From: Kitasatospora viridis
GTDB lineage: Bacteria; Actinomycetota; Actinomycetes; Streptomycetales; Streptomycetaceae
Length of the DNA: 64,000 bases
NCBI RefSeq assembly: GCF_007829815.1
Contig: NZ_VIWT01000001.1
Coordinates: 3,681,501-3,745,500 of the forward strand
Direction of reading: 5' to 3'
This document shows positions 13,098-21,816 of the stretch, piece after piece (positions within the stretch are counted from its first letter, which is position 1; each line of letters begins with the position of its first letter). The position numbers and the translations under genes were made by a program. A model generated the notes under the pieces. That model was not told the DNA's origin and searched no databases. It saw nothing but the letters and a program-made list of their open reading frames with translations.

Positions 13098-13283
13098 ATG
13101 GCGAAGAAGTCCCTCATCGCGAAGGCCGAGCGCAAGCCGAAGTTCGGCGTGCGGGCCTACACCCGGTGCCAGCGCTGCGGCCGTCCGCACTCGGTGTACC
13201 GCAAGTTCGGCCTCTGCCGTGTCTGCCTCCGTGAGATGGCGCACCGCGGCGAGCTGCCGGGCGTGACCAAGAGCTCCTGGTAA
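13098..13283 (+). CDS. rpsZ: 30S ribosomal protein S14, zinc-binding (type Z)
   Basis: This 61-residue S14 has four zinc-ligand cysteines in a CxxC-x12-CxxC arrangement (Cys24, Cys27, Cys40, Cys43). Streptomycetes usually also carry a longer zinc-independent S14 elsewhere, used when zinc is scarce; that paralogue is not in this window. Gene order (rplE upstream) is standard. Confidence 0.96.
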   Translation: MAKKSLIAKAERKPKFGVRAYTRCQRCGRPHSVYRKFGLCRVCLREMAHRGELPGVTKSSW

Positions 13284-13336
13284 GCCAGTAGCCCTCGGCG
13301 CACAACTGCGAAGCAGAGGTGCCCGGCCCCTCCCTT

Positions 13337-13365
13337 TTGGGTCTCTGTACGGATTCCCGTAAGGT
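13337..13365 (+). promoter_or_regulatory. Candidate internal promoter upstream of rpsH
   Basis: TTGGGT at 13337-13342 and TAAGGT at 13360-13365 are separated by 17 nt. This would let rpsH and the distal spc genes be transcribed independently of the S10 promoter. It lies in the 263-nt gap between rpsZ and rpsH. Confidence 0.45.
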
Positions 13366-13451
13366 AGTGGGGTCGGGCCCCCGCCGCGGCAGCTCCATAG
13401 CTGCTCGCGGCCCTTCTTTGGAGGGGCTCGCACCCAGTCTTACTAACGCCG

Positions 13452-13508
13452 CAGGTCCCCTGCGTCTGTGCCCCTGCCGCACTCCCCGGAGTGCGGCAGG
13501 GGGACCTG
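13452..13508 (+). promoter_or_regulatory. Competing hairpins in the rpsH leader
   Basis: CCCCTGCCGCACTC (13471-13484) and GAGTGCGGCAGGGG (13489-13502) form a perfect 14-bp stem with a CCCG loop. CAGGTCCCC at 13452-13460 can instead pair with GGGGACCTG at 13500-13508, which shares three bases with the first stem. The overlap would permit a switch, but a static terminator or processing site is equally possible. Confidence 0.5.
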
Positions 13509-13546
13509 GCGCGGAGAAACCACGGCGAGAGAGGCCTGAGGCCATC

Positions 13547-13954
13547 ATGACCATGACCGACCCCATCGCAGACATGCTCACGCGTCTGCGTAACGCGAAC
13601 TCGGCGTACCACGACACCGTGGCGATGCCGGCTAGCAAGATCAAGTCGCACGTCGCGCAGATCCTGCAGCAGGAGGGTTACATCTCCAGCTGGAAGGTCG
13701 AGGAGCCGACCGAGGGCGAGGTCGGCAAGAAGCTGACCATCGAGCTCAAGTTCGGTCCCAACCGCGAGCGCTCGATCGCTGGTATCAAGCGCATCAGCAA
13801 GCCGGGCCTGCGGGTCTACGCAAAGTCCACCAACCTGCCGAAGGTCCTCGGCGGCCTGGGCGTGGCGATCATCTCCACGTCCTCGGGTCTCCTCACGGAC
13901 AAGCAGGCCGCCAAGAAGGGCGTAGGCGGAGAAGTTCTCGCCTACGTCTGGTAA
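13547..13954 (+). CDS. rpsH: 30S ribosomal protein S8
   Basis: The 135-residue protein matches S8 ([45 protein letters not shown]). It binds the central domain of 16S rRNA, and in E. coli represses the spc operon by binding mRNA. The ATG at 13547 gives the family N terminus; a second ATG two codons later is possible. GAGAGAGGCC lies just upstream. Confidence 0.97.
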   Translation: MTMTDPIADMLTRLRNANSAYHDTVAMPASKIKSHVAQILQQEGYISSWKVEEPTEGEVGKKLTIELKFGPNRERSIAGIKRISKPGLRVYAKSTNLPKVLGGLGVAIISTSSGLLTDKQAAKKGVGGEVLAYVW

Positions 13955-13976
13955 TTCGGGAAACGGAGGTACAGCA

Positions 13977-14516
13977 ATGTCGCGCATTGGACGGCTGCCC
14001 ATCCCGGTTCCCGCCGGCGTGGACGTCACCATCGATGGCCAGGCGGTCTCGGTGAAGGGCCCCAAGGGCTCCCTCACCCACGTTGTCGCCGCGCCGATCG
14101 AGATCGGCAAGGACGAGAACGGCACCCTGGTCGTCACTCGCCCGAACGACGAGCGTCAGTCGAAGGCCCTCCACGGCCTTTCCCGCACGCTGGTGGCGAA
14201 CATGATCACCGGCGTGACCGCGGGCTACCGCAAGTCGCTGGAGATCAGCGGTGTTGGTTACCGAGTCGCAGCGAAGGGCTCCGCGATGGAGTTCTCGCTC
14301 GGCTACAGCCACCCGATCCTGATCGAGGCCCCGGAGGGCATCTCCTTCGTGGTCGAGTCGCCCACCAAGTTCCACGTGGACGGGATCGACAAGCAGCTGG
14401 TCGGCGAGGTTTCCGCCAAGATCCGCAAGCTGCGCAAGCCCGACCCGTACAAGGCCAAGGGCGTCAAGTACGCGGGCGAGGTCATCCGCCGCAAGGTCGG
14501 AAAGAGTGGTAAGTAA
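13977..14516 (+). CDS. rplF: 50S ribosomal protein L6
   Basis: The 179-residue protein matches L6 over both repeated domains, ending with the diagnostic [18 protein letters not shown]. It lies near the GTPase-associated centre. GGAGGT at 13965-13970 is a good ribosome-binding site. It is followed 3 nt later by rplR. Confidence 0.97.
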   Translation: MSRIGRLPIPVPAGVDVTIDGQAVSVKGPKGSLTHVVAAPIEIGKDENGTLVVTRPNDERQSKALHGLSRTLVANMITGVTAGYRKSLEISGVGYRVAAKGSAMEFSLGYSHPILIEAPEGISFVVESPTKFHVDGIDKQLVGEVSAKIRKLRKPDPYKAKGVKYAGEVIRRKVGKSGK

Positions 14517-14519
14517 GCC

Positions 14520-14903
14520 ATGAGCGTCTCTGTCAAGATCGGCAAGGGCAACGGCTACAAGGCTGCTGCCCGCAAGCGCCGCGCGATCCGTGTTCGCAAG
14601 CGCGTCACCGGCACCGAGGTGCGTCCGCGCCTCGTCGTGACGCGTTCGAACCGGCACATGGTCGCCCAGGTCATCGACGACGCCAAGGGCCACACTCTGG
14701 CGTCGGCGTCCACCCTCGACGTGTCCATCAAGGGCGTCGAGGGCGACAAGACCGAGCTGGCCAAGAAGGTCGGAAGCCTGGTCGCCGAGCGCGCCAAGGC
14801 CGCCGGCATCGAGTCGGTCGTCTTCGACCGCGCGGGCAACCGGTACGCCGGCCGCATCGCCGCCCTGGCGGACGCGGCCCGCGAGGCCGGGCTCGACTTC
14901 TAA
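14520..14903 (+). CDS. rplR: 50S ribosomal protein L18
   Basis: The 127-residue protein matches L18 ([39 protein letters not shown]). It attaches 5S rRNA to the 50S central protuberance. The N terminus carries a Lys-rich extension. It is in the conserved rplF-rplR-rpsE order. Confidence 0.97.
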   Translation: MSVSVKIGKGNGYKAAARKRRAIRVRKRVTGTEVRPRLVVTRSNRHMVAQVIDDAKGHTLASASTLDVSIKGVEGDKTELAKKVGSLVAERAKAAGIESVVFDRAGNRYAGRIAALADAAREAGLDF

Positions 14904-14951
14904 GCCGCTCGTCGACTCTGTCGGCGGACGTAATCGAGAGAGGTAATTCCA

Positions 14952-15599
14952 ATGGCTGGACCCCAGCGCCGCGGTAGCGGCGCCGGCGGCGGCACCGGCG
15001 GTGGCGAGCGGCGCGACCGTAAGCGGGACGACCGGGGCAACGCCCCCGCCGTCGAGAAGACTGCTTACGTCGAGCGCGTTGTCGCGATCAACCGTGTCGC
15101 CAAGGTTGTCAAGGGTGGTCGTCGTTTCAGCTTCACCGCGCTGGTCGTGGTGGGCGACGGTGACGGCACCGTGGGTGTCGGTTACGGGAAGGCGAAGGAG
15201 GTTCCGGCCGCCATCGCCAAGGGTGTTGAGGAGGCCAAGAAGAACTTCTTCAAGGTCCCCCGTATCCAGGGCACCATCCCGCACCCGATCCAGGGTGAGA
15301 AGGCCGCCGGCGTCGTGCTCCTGAAGCCGGCGTCCCCCGGTACCGGTGTTATCGCCGGTGGCCCGGTGCGTGCCGTCCTGGAGTGCGCCGGCGTTCACGA
15401 CATCCTGTCGAAGTCGCTCGGCTCGGACAACGCGATCAACATCGTGCACGCCACCGTGGCTGCTCTGAAGGGCCTCGTGCGCCCCGAGGAGATCGCCGCC
15501 CGTCGTGGCCTGCCGCTTGAGGACGTGGCTCCGGCTGCCCTGCTGCGCGCCCGCGCCGCCGGCACCGCCGCTGCTGCGACCGCCGGGGCGGGTGTCTGA
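14952..15599 (+). CDS. rpsE: 30S ribosomal protein S5
   Basis: The 215-residue protein matches S5. The loop that contacts the spectinomycin site ([13 protein letters not shown], around residues 49-61) is intact. The N terminus is a Gly/Arg-rich extension ([20 protein letters not shown]) and the C terminus is Ala-rich, both typical of actinobacteria. Its TGA overlaps the rpmD ATG. Confidence 0.97.
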   Translation: MAGPQRRGSGAGGGTGGGERRDRKRDDRGNAPAVEKTAYVERVVAINRVAKVVKGGRRFSFTALVVVGDGDGTVGVGYGKAKEVPAAIAKGVEEAKKNFFKVPRIQGTIPHPIQGEKAAGVVLLKPASPGTGVIAGGPVRAVLECAGVHDILSKSLGSDNAINIVHATVAALKGLVRPEEIAARRGLPLEDVAPAALLRARAAGTAAAATAGAGV

Positions 15600-15781
15600 T
15601 GGCTCGCCTGAAGATCACCCAGACCAAGAGCTACATCGGTAGCAAGCAGAACCACCGTGACACCCTGCGTTCGCTTGGTCTCAAGCGCATGCACGACGTG
15701 GTCGTGAAGGAGGACCGTCCCGAGATCCGCGGGATGGCCCACACCGTCCGTCACCTCGTCACGGTCGAGGAGGTGGACTGA
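15599..15781 (+). CDS. rpmD: 50S ribosomal protein L30
   Basis: The 60-residue protein matches L30 ([33 protein letters not shown]). It is a small, non-universal 50S protein. The TGATG overlap with rpsE and the 2-nt gap to rplO indicate one coupled unit. Confidence 0.96.
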   Translation: MARLKITQTKSYIGSKQNHRDTLRSLGLKRMHDVVVKEDRPEIRGMAHTVRHLVTVEEVD

Positions 15782-15783
15782 TC

Positions 15784-16236
15784 ATGTCTGACAACCCGAT
15801 CAAGATCCACAACCTGCGTCCGGCCCCGGGTGCCAAGACCGAGAAGACCCGTGTCGGTCGCGGTGAGGGCTCCAAGGGCAAGACCGCCGGTCGTGGTACC
15901 AAGGGCACCAAGGCCCGCTACCAGGTTCCGCAGCGCTTCGAGGGTGGCCAGATGCCCCTCCACATGCGCCTGCCGAAGCTGAAGGGCTTCAAGAACCCCT
16001 TCAAGATCACCTTCCAGGTGGTCAACCTCGACAAGCTGGCCGAGCTCTACCCGCAGGGTGGCGAGGTCACTGTCGAGGACCTGGTCGCCAAGGGTGCGGT
16101 TCGCAAGAACTCCCTCGTCAAGGTGCTCGGCACCGGCGAGGTCTCGGTCGCGCTGCAGGTGACGGTTGACGCCGTCTCCGGCTCCGCCGCCGAGAAGATC
16201 AAGGCCGCCGGCGGCACCGTCACCGAGCTGGTCTGA
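15784..16236 (+). CDS. rplO: 50S ribosomal protein L15
   Basis: The 150-residue protein matches L15 ([40 protein letters not shown]). It is a late 50S assembly protein. It ends the spc ribosomal block, because a strong hairpin and a 363-nt gap separate it from secY. Confidence 0.97.
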   Translation: MSDNPIKIHNLRPAPGAKTEKTRVGRGEGSKGKTAGRGTKGTKARYQVPQRFEGGQMPLHMRLPKLKGFKNPFKITFQVVNLDKLAELYPQGGEVTVEDLVAKGAVRKNSLVKVLGTGEVSVALQVTVDAVSGSAAEKIKAAGGTVTELV

Positions 16237-16312
16237 CCCGTTCCGTCTGAGCCCCCTCTTTTCCGAGGCGGGGCAGATGAGAAAAGCGGTCTGACGGCAC
16301 GTCAGTGCCGTT

Positions 16313-16344
16313 GAGCCCCGTCCCTCGTTAGAGGGACGGGGCTC
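16313..16344 (+). terminator. Terminator after rplO
   Basis: GAGCCCCGTCCCTC (16313-16326) and GAGGGACGGGGCTC (16331-16344) form a perfect 14-bp stem with a GTTA loop, followed by TTGGCGTTTC. It separates the spc block from secY. Further down the 16237-16599 gap, GCACGGCCA/TGGCCGTGC (16386-16415) makes another stem. Confidence 0.85.
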
Positions 16345-16441
16345 TTGGCGTTTCATCTGGTGATCGGGGCGGCTTTTCCGTGCAAGCACGGCCAAAACCG
16401 GGCATCTGGCCGTGCGTTCGGCAACCCCCGGGCTGCGGCGC

Positions 16442-16471
16442 TTCTGCCGAGTGGCCACACGCTGTTAGAGT
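16442..16471 (+). promoter_or_regulatory. Candidate secY promoter
   Basis: TAGAGT at 16466-16471 is an excellent -10 hexamer. The -35 (TTCTGC, 16442-16447, spacer 18 nt) is weak. The predicted leader then holds a GACGCCC/GGGCGTC hairpin at 16494-16512 before secY. Confidence 0.45.
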
Positions 16472-16599
16472 CCCTGGAGTTCCCTTGTATCTTGACGCCC
16501 CGACCGGGCGTCGAGGAACCCGGGGGCCGACCGACATACACCACGTCCATCTGGACCGACCCTCCCGCCGACGACGTGCGGGAGGCGCAGGAGGCACCC

Positions 16600-17907
16600 G
16601 TGCTCAGTGCGTTCGCGCGGGCGTTCAAGACGCCCGACCTGCGCAAGAAGCTGCTGTTCACGCTGGGCATCATGGTGATCTTCCGGGTGGGCGCGCACAT
16701 TCCCGTCCCGGGCGTGAACTTCAAGGCCGTCAACGAGTGCGTCAAGCAGAGCGGGAGCGGGCTCTTCGGCCTGGTCAACCTGTTCAGTGGTGGCGCACTC
16801 CTGCAGCTGACGATCTTCGCCCTCGGCATCATGCCGTACATCACCGCCAGCATCATCCTGCAGCTGCTGACCGTCGTGATTCCGCGACTCGAAGCGCTGA
16901 AGAAGGAGGGCCAGGCCGGCCAGACGAAGATCACCCAGTACACGCGTTACCTGACGATCGCGCTGGCGATCCTCCAGGGCACCGGCATCGTGGCCACCGC
17001 CTCCAACGGCGCGCTCTTCTCGAGCTGCGCGGTGGGCAACCAGGTCGTGCCCGACACCGGTGTGTTCCGGATCGCCGTCATGGTCATCACGATGACCGCC
17101 GGCACCACGGTGATCATGTGGCTGGGTGAGCTCATCACCGACCGCGGCATCGGCAACGGCATGTCGATCCTGATGTTCACCTCGATCGCCTCCGGCTTCC
17201 CGGGCAACGTGTGGACCATCAAGAAGCTCGGCAAGATCGCCGGCGGTTGGTTCGAGTTCTTCTCGGTGATCGCGGTCGGCATCGTCGTGGTGATCCTGGT
17301 GATCTTCGTCGAGCAGGCGCAGCGCCGGATCCCGGTGCAGTACGCGAAGCGCATGATCGGCCGCCGGGCCTTCGGCGGGACCTCGACCTACATCCCCCTG
17401 AAGGTCAACCAGGCCGGTGTGATCCCGGTCATCTTCGCCTCCTCGCTGCTGTACATCCCTTCGCTGGTCGCGCAGCTGACCAGTAGCAAGGCGAGCTGGG
17501 CAACCTGGATCAACAACAACTTCACCAAGGGCGACCACCCGGTCTACATGATCGCGTACTTCGTACTGATCGTGTTCTTCGCCTTCTTCTACGTCGCGAT
17601 CTCCTTCAACCCCGAGGAAGTTGCCGACAATATGAAGAAGTATGGTGGCTTCATCCCGGGCATCCGGGCCGGCCGACCGACGGCCGAGTACCTGAACTAC
17701 GTGCTCACCCGCATCACGTGGCCGGGTTCGCTCTACCTTGGCCTGATCGCGTTGATCCCGATGATCGGCCTGGTCGCCCTCAACGCGAGCACCACCATCC
17801 CGTTCGGCGGCACCAGCATCCTCATCATCGTCGGCGTCGGACTCGAAACTGTGAAGCAGATCGAGAGCCAGCTCCAGCAGCGTAATTACGAAGGGTTCCT
17901 CCGCTGA
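16600..17907 (+). CDS. secY: Preprotein translocase subunit SecY
   Basis: This 435-residue multi-spanning membrane protein forms the Sec channel. The N terminus LSAFARAFKTPDLRKKLLFT, the plug-region SGGALLQLTIFALGIMPYI and the ribosome-contacting loops (FVEQAQRRIPVQYAKRMIGR; EEVADNMKKYGGFIPGIR) are clear. The GTG at 16600 is chosen because AGGAGG (16589-16594) is 5 nt upstream; the open frame runs further upstream without family similarity. The stop overlaps the adk ATG. Confidence 0.97.
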   Translation: MLSAFARAFKTPDLRKKLLFTLGIMVIFRVGAHIPVPGVNFKAVNECVKQSGSGLFGLVNLFSGGALLQLTIFALGIMPYITASIILQLLTVVIPRLEALKKEGQAGQTKITQYTRYLTIALAILQGTGIVATASNGALFSSCAVGNQVVPDTGVFRIAVMVITMTAGTTVIMWLGELITDRGIGNGMSILMFTSIASGFPGNVWTIKKLGKIAGGWFEFFSVIAVGIVVVILVIFVEQAQRRIPVQYAKRMIGRRAFGGTSTYIPLKVNQAGVIPVIFASSLLYIPSLVAQLTSSKASWATWINNNFTKGDHPVYMIAYFVLIVFFAFFYVAISFNPEEVADNMKKYGGFIPGIRAGRPTAEYLNYVLTRITWPGSLYLGLIALIPMIGLVALNASTTIPFGGTSILIIVGVGLETVKQIESQLQQRNYEGFLR

Positions 17908-18566
17908 TGCGTATCGTCCTCGTCGGACCTCCCGGGGCCGGGAAGGGTACTCAGGCGCACGTGCTCGCCAAGACCCTGTCCATTCCCCACATCTCGACCG
18001 GTGACCTCTTCCGGGCCAACATCAGCCAGGGCACCCCGCTCGGGCTGGAGGCCAAGAGCTACATGGACCAGGGCCTCCTGGTGCCGGACGAGGTGACCAT
18101 CGGGATGGCGAAGGACCGGCTGCTGCAGCCGGACACCGCCCCCGGCTTCCTGCTCGACGGGTTCCCGCGGAACCTGGAGCAGGCCCAGGCGCTCGACGAG
18201 TTCCTCGCCGAGCAGGGCATCGCCCTGGACGGCGTGCTCGACCTGGAGGTCCCCGAGGACGAGGTGGTCAAGCGGATCGCCGGCCGCCGCCTCTGCCGCA
18301 ACAACGGCGCGCACGTCTTCCACGTCTCCTACAACCCGCCGAAGACCGAGGGCGTCTGCGACGAGTGCGGCGGCGAGCTGTACCAGCGCTCGGACGACAC
18401 CGAGGACTCGGTGCGGGTGCGGCTGGAGGAGTACCACTCGAAGACCGAGCCGATCATCGGGTACTACACCGAGCAGAAGCTGGTGACCACGATCCCGGCC
18501 CTCGGCAAGGTCGAGGAGGTCACCCAGCGCGCGGTCGACGCGCTGAAGGCCGGCAAGCAGAGCTGA
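17907..18566 (+). CDS. adk: Adenylate kinase
   Basis: The 219-residue enzyme interconverts ATP + AMP and 2 ADP. The P-loop GPPGAGKGT is at residues 7-15, and the AMP-binding region STGDLFRANI and the LLDGFPRN motif are visible. It is the long form with a LID domain, which carries a Cys in RRLC and a CDEC pair, suggesting partial or full metal binding. The TGATG overlap couples it to secY, as in many Gram-positive bacteria. Confidence 0.97.
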   Translation: MRIVLVGPPGAGKGTQAHVLAKTLSIPHISTGDLFRANISQGTPLGLEAKSYMDQGLLVPDEVTIGMAKDRLLQPDTAPGFLLDGFPRNLEQAQALDEFLAEQGIALDGVLDLEVPEDEVVKRIAGRRLCRNNGAHVFHVSYNPPKTEGVCDECGGELYQRSDDTEDSVRVRLEEYHSKTEPIIGYYTEQKLVTTIPALGKVEEVTQRAVDALKAGKQS

Positions 18567-18611
18567 CCCGCCCCGGCGGGACAACGGAAGAACAGACGCC
18601 TCCGCGTGCCC

Positions 18612-18651
18612 CACGGCCGCGGCACCCCGGGAGCGGGGTGCCGCGGCCGTG
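18612..18651 (+). terminator. GC-rich hairpin after adk
   Basis: An 18-bp perfect stem (18612-18629 with 18634-18651) closes on a GGAG loop. There is no T-run, which is usual for streptomycete terminators of this kind. It would separate secY-adk from map. Confidence 0.75.
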
Positions 18652-18728
18652 CGGCGTCGTACCGTGGGGGAGTGGAACGGGCGCCCGGCAAGGACCGGGC
18701 GCGATTTCGGACGAAAGGCACTGGCCAG

Positions 18729-19568
18729 ATGGTGGAGATCAAGACCCCCGAGCAGATCGCCAAGATGCGGGCTGCCGGGCTGGTCGTGGCCGAGGCGCTC
18801 AAGGCCTGCCGCGAGGCGGTCGCCCCCGGGGTGAGCACCCAGGAGCTCAACGACATCGCGGACAAGGTGATCACCGAGCACGGTGCCACCTCCAACTTCC
18901 GCGCCCACCACGGCGGACTCTGGTTCCCCGGGGTGATCTGCGCCTCGGTCAACAACGAGGTGGTGCACGGCATCCCCGGTGGACGGGTGCTCCAGGAGGG
19001 CGACCTGATCTCCATCGACTGCGGTGCGATCGTCGACGGCTGGCACGGCGACGCGGCGATCAGCGTCGGGGTCGGCGAGGTGGCGCCCGAGGTGGAGATG
19101 CTCAGCCGGGTGACCGAGGGCTCGATGTGGGCCGGCATCGCGCAGATGAAGAAGGGCAACCGGCTGGTCGACGTCTCCAAGGCGATCGAGGGCTTCATCC
19201 GCCGCCACCCGCTGCCGCCCAAGGGCAAGTGGGGCATCACCGAGGGCTATGGCGGCCACGGCATCGGCACCTCGATGCACATGGAGCCGCACGTGCTGAA
19301 CTACGTCGAGCGCGGCCGGGGCAAGGGCCCGAAGCTGGTGCCCGGCACCGTGCTGGCGATCGAGCCGATGGTCTCGCTGGGCACCCCGCACACCGAGGTG
19401 CTGGAGGACGACTGGACCGTCGTCACGACCGACGGCACCTGGGCCGCGCACTGGGAGCACTCGGTGGCCGTCACCGAGCAGGGCCCGCTGGTGCTCACCG
19501 CCTTCGACGGCGGCAAGGCGCAGCTCGCCGCGCTCGGTGTGACCGCCGCTCCGGACCCGCTGGGTTAG
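18729..19568 (+). CDS. map: Type I methionine aminopeptidase
   Basis: This 279-residue cytosolic metallopeptidase removes the initiator methionine. The five metal ligands of the pita-bread fold can be placed in IDCGAIVDGWHGDAA (two Asp), GYGGHGIGTSMH (His), AIEPMVS (Glu) and WEHSVAVTE (Glu). The ATG at 18729 gives VEIKTPEQIAKMRAAG, the usual start; AAAGG at 18714-18718 lies upstream. Follows adk, the standard position. Confidence 0.96.
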   Translation: MVEIKTPEQIAKMRAAGLVVAEALKACREAVAPGVSTQELNDIADKVITEHGATSNFRAHHGGLWFPGVICASVNNEVVHGIPGGRVLQEGDLISIDCGAIVDGWHGDAAISVGVGEVAPEVEMLSRVTEGSMWAGIAQMKKGNRLVDVSKAIEGFIRRHPLPPKGKWGITEGYGGHGIGTSMHMEPHVLNYVERGRGKGPKLVPGTVLAIEPMVSLGTPHTEVLEDDWTVVTTDGTWAAHWEHSVAVTEQGPLVLTAFDGGKAQLAALGVTAAPDPLG

Positions 19569-19658
19569 TCCGGCGGCCTCTGGTTGGCCGGGCCGTTGAC
19601 CCGAACCGGTATCCTCTGGGCCTCGACCGCCAGACGAAATCGGACAATAGGGGAAACA

Positions 19659-20084
19659 GTGCTGAAGGGCTTCCGCGACTTCATGATGCGCGGCAACGTC
19701 GTCGACATGGGAGTCGGCATCGTGATCGGCGCCGCGTTCACCGGCGTGGTGAACGGCTTCGTCAAGGCCTTCCTGACGCCGCTGGTCGGGCTGGTCACCG
19801 GCGCCACCGGCGACTACAGCAGCAAGGTCTTCCACGTGGGCGGGGTGACGTTCCCGTACGGCGACTTCGTCAACACCCTGATCTCGTTCCTGATGACCGC
19901 CGCGGTGCTCTACTTCTGCGTGGTGCTCCCCGTCACCAAGGCCAGCGCCCGCTACCTGCCGAAGAAGCCGAAGGCCGCCAAGCGCCCCTGCCCCGAGTGC
20001 CTGACCGAGATACCGGAGGCCGCCACCCGTTGCTCCGCGTGCACCGCGGTGGTGCAGCCGGTGGCGGTTCCGGTGGGCGGCTGA
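19659..20084 (+). CDS. mscL: MscL-family mechanosensitive channel with zinc-ribbon-like tail
   Basis: The 141-residue protein has the MscL N-terminal signature GFRDFMMRGNVVDMGVGIVIGA. Two membrane segments are visible (GIVIGAAFTGVVNGFVKAFL and LISFLMTAAVLYFCVVLPV) around a short periplasmic loop. Instead of the usual amphipathic C-terminal helix bundle it ends in a Lys/Pro linker and CPEC...CSAC, a CxxC pair set about 14 residues apart that resembles a zinc ribbon. The GTG start follows AGGGGA at 19649-19654. MscL is a tension-gated safety valve; a gene here between map and infA is not part of the standard cluster. Confidence 0.88.
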   Translation: MLKGFRDFMMRGNVVDMGVGIVIGAAFTGVVNGFVKAFLTPLVGLVTGATGDYSSKVFHVGGVTFPYGDFVNTLISFLMTAAVLYFCVVLPVTKASARYLPKKPKAAKRPCPECLTEIPEAATRCSACTAVVQPVAVPVGG

Positions 20085-20088
20085 GTTT

Positions 20089-20116
20089 TTGCGAGAGGGT
20101 ACCGGTAACGTACGAT
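20089..20116 (+). promoter_or_regulatory. Putative infA promoter
   Basis: TTGCGA at 20089-20094 and TACGAT at 20111-20116 are spaced by 16 nt. This would drive infA-rpmJ-rpsM-rpsK and give a leader of about 120 nt. Confidence 0.6.
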
Positions 20117-20242
20117 GGACCGTCGGCTCTCTCGTAGCGTGCCCAGGCACGCCCTCATCCCCCTCGGGGTGTGAGGTGAAGGCTGGTTCGCACGAGCGTT
20201 CCGCATACGGTAGCCGGACCCGAAGGGTGGTTCTCGCAGTTC

Positions 20243-20464
20243 ATGGCTAAGAAGCAAGGCGCCATTGAGATCGAGGGCACCGTGATCGAGTCTCTTCCGA
20301 ACGCGATGTTCAAGGTCGAGCTGCAGAACGGTCACAAGGTCCTCGCCCACATCAGCGGCAAGATGCGCATGCACTACATCCGCATCCTCCCGGATGACCG
20401 GGTCGTCGTGGAGCTGAGCCCCTACGACCTGACCCGCGGCCGGATCGTCTACCGGTACAAGTAG
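20243..20464 (+). CDS. infA: Translation initiation factor IF-1
   Basis: The 73-residue S1-like OB-fold protein matches IF-1 along its length ([49 protein letters not shown]). It binds the 30S A site during initiation. It is first in the infA-rpmJ-rpsM-rpsK-rpoA-rplQ cluster, the usual actinobacterial order. Confidence 0.98.
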   Translation: MAKKQGAIEIEGTVIESLPNAMFKVELQNGHKVLAHISGKMRMHYIRILPDDRVVVELSPYDLTRGRIVYRYK

Positions 20465-20522
20465 TAACTTCCCTCGCCCAGCGAGGGGCCCCCGTCAGAT
20501 CTAGACCCGGAGAACCTGAAAC

Positions 20523-20636
20523 ATGAAGGTCAAGCCGAGCGTCAAGAAGATCTGCGACAAGTGCAAGGTGATCCGCCGTCACGGCCGGGTCATGGTGATC
20601 TGCGACAACCTGCGCCACAAGCAGCGCCAGGGCTGA
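20523..20636 (+). CDS. rpmJ: 50S ribosomal protein L36, zinc-binding form
   Basis: This 37-residue gene is read from ATG 20523 to TGA 20634-20636. The product starts [20 protein letters not shown] and has the zinc ligands Cys11, Cys14, Cys27 and His32. The ribosome-binding site is GGAG in CCGGAGAACC. It lies 58 nt after infA. As with S14, this is the zinc-dependent version; a zinc-free paralogue is commonly found elsewhere in the genome. Confidence 0.97.
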   Translation: MKVKPSVKKICDKCKVIRRHGRVMVICDNLRHKQRQG

Positions 20637-20698
20637 TCGTCCCGCATTTCTCGTAGTACTTCGCGCGACGCGCACAACGTCATAAGCGGGCCGCCCGA

Positions 20699-20719
20699 TC
20701 CGTTCCCCGCTGGAACGGA
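20699..20719 (+). promoter_or_regulatory. Stem-loop in the rpsM leader
   Basis: TCCGTTCC (20699-20706) and GGAACGGA (20712-20719) form a perfect 8-bp stem with a CCGCT loop. Two more small stems follow (CCCCGG/CCGGGG near 20727-20746 and ACACC/GGTGT near 20751-20764). The 178-nt rpmJ-rpsM gap is thus densely structured; autogenous control by a ribosomal protein is a possibility only. Confidence 0.4.
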
Positions 20720-20814
20720 CTGCCACCCCCGGTTCAGAGGCCGGGGCTCGCACACCGAGAGGTGTCCGGGTAGGCGGCACGTCAGACCTCTGAGGAACAC
20801 CACAGGAGCCTTGA

Positions 20815-21195
20815 ATGGCACGCCTCTCCGGCGTTGATCTCCCCCGCGAGAAGCGGATCGAGATCGCCCTCACGTACGTCTACGGCATCGGCCGCACCCG
20901 CGCCCAGCTGACGCTGGCCGAGACCGGTGTGGACCCGTCCATCCGCGTCCGCGACATCTCCGAGGACGACCTCGTCGCCCTGCAGCGGTTCATCGACGCC
21001 AACTTCCGCGTCGAGGGTGACCTCCGCCGCGAGGTCGCCGCCGACATCCGCCGCAAGGTCGAGATCGGCTGCTACGAGGGTCTGCGTCACCGCCGTGGCC
21101 TGCCGGTCCGCGGTCAGCGCACCCACACCAACGCGCGTACCCGCAAGGGCCCGCGTCGCGCGATTGCCGGCAAGAAGAAGCCGGGCAAGAAGTAG
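20815..21195 (+). CDS. rpsM: 30S ribosomal protein S13
   Basis: The 126-residue protein matches S13 ([40 protein letters not shown]) with the Lys-rich C-terminal tail that reaches toward the P-site tRNA. AGGAG at 20804-20808 is the ribosome-binding site. Confidence 0.97.
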   Translation: MARLSGVDLPREKRIEIALTYVYGIGRTRAQLTLAETGVDPSIRVRDISEDDLVALQRFIDANFRVEGDLRREVAADIRRKVEIGCYEGLRHRRGLPVRGQRTHTNARTRKGPRRAIAGKKKPGKK

Positions 21196-21267
21196 TCCGC
21201 CCGTTAACCGGACATCCCTCCGGCCCGCGGGTTAGCGGACCGACCACCTCAGTAGGAGAACAGACTT

Positions 21268-21675
21268 ATGCCCCCCAAGGGTCGTCAGGCTGCCGGCGCG
21301 AAGAAGATCCGCCGCAAGGAAAAGAAGAACGTCGCTCACGGGCACGCCCACATCAAGAGCACGTTCAACAACACCATCGTTTCGATCACCGACCCCGCGG
21401 GCAACGTGATCTCCTGGGCCTCTGCCGGCCACGTCGGCTTCAAGGGCTCGCGCAAGTCCACCCCGTTCGCCGCGCAGATGGCCGCCGAGGCCGCCGCGCG
21501 TCGTGCGCAGGAGCACGGCATGCGCAAGGTCGACGTCTTCGTCAAGGGTCCGGGCTCCGGCCGCGAGACCGCGATCCGCTCGCTCCAGGCCACCGGCCTG
21601 GAGGTGGGTTCGATCCAGGACGTCACCCCCACCCCGCACAACGGCTGCCGTCCGCCGAAGCGTCGCCGCGTCTGA
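21268..21675 (+). CDS. rpsK: 30S ribosomal protein S11
   Basis: The 135-residue protein matches S11 ([38 protein letters not shown]). It lies in the 30S platform near the Shine-Dalgarno helix. In streptomycetes rpsD is not between rpsK and rpoA, and that is the case here. Confidence 0.97.
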   Translation: MPPKGRQAAGAKKIRRKEKKNVAHGHAHIKSTFNNTIVSITDPAGNVISWASAGHVGFKGSRKSTPFAAQMAAEAAARRAQEHGMRKVDVFVKGPGSGRETAIRSLQATGLEVGSIQDVTPTPHNGCRPPKRRRV

Positions 21676-21711
21676 CCTGCGGCTGACCATCTGGTCGGTG
21701 TTGTAATCCTG

Positions 21712-21759
21712 GTACGGGGTCCCACGCAGTTCATTGGTGCTGCTTGCGGGACCCCGTAC
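21712..21759 (+). terminator. Hairpin between rpsK and rpoA
   Basis: GTACGGGGTCCC (21712-21723) pairs perfectly with GGGACCCCGTAC (21748-21759). Part of the 24-nt loop can also pair (CGCAG with CTGC). It is followed by TCTTGGTGT. It may terminate the upstream unit or attenuate rpoA; rpoA-rplQ probably has separate input. Confidence 0.65.
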
Positions 21760-21816
21760 TCTTGGTGTCGTACGGCGTCAAATAGTGGGCGCCGACACAA
21801 CTGGAGGATCTGAAAC

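Noticed and set aside
17886..20150. A 754-residue minus-strand frame across adk, map and mscL
   Set aside because: Its composition is that of a shadow frame, and three well-recognised genes occupy the plus strand.
21676..21816. A possible rpsD gene between rpsK and rpoA
   Set aside because: The gap is only 141 nt and holds a hairpin; streptomycetes keep rpsD elsewhere.
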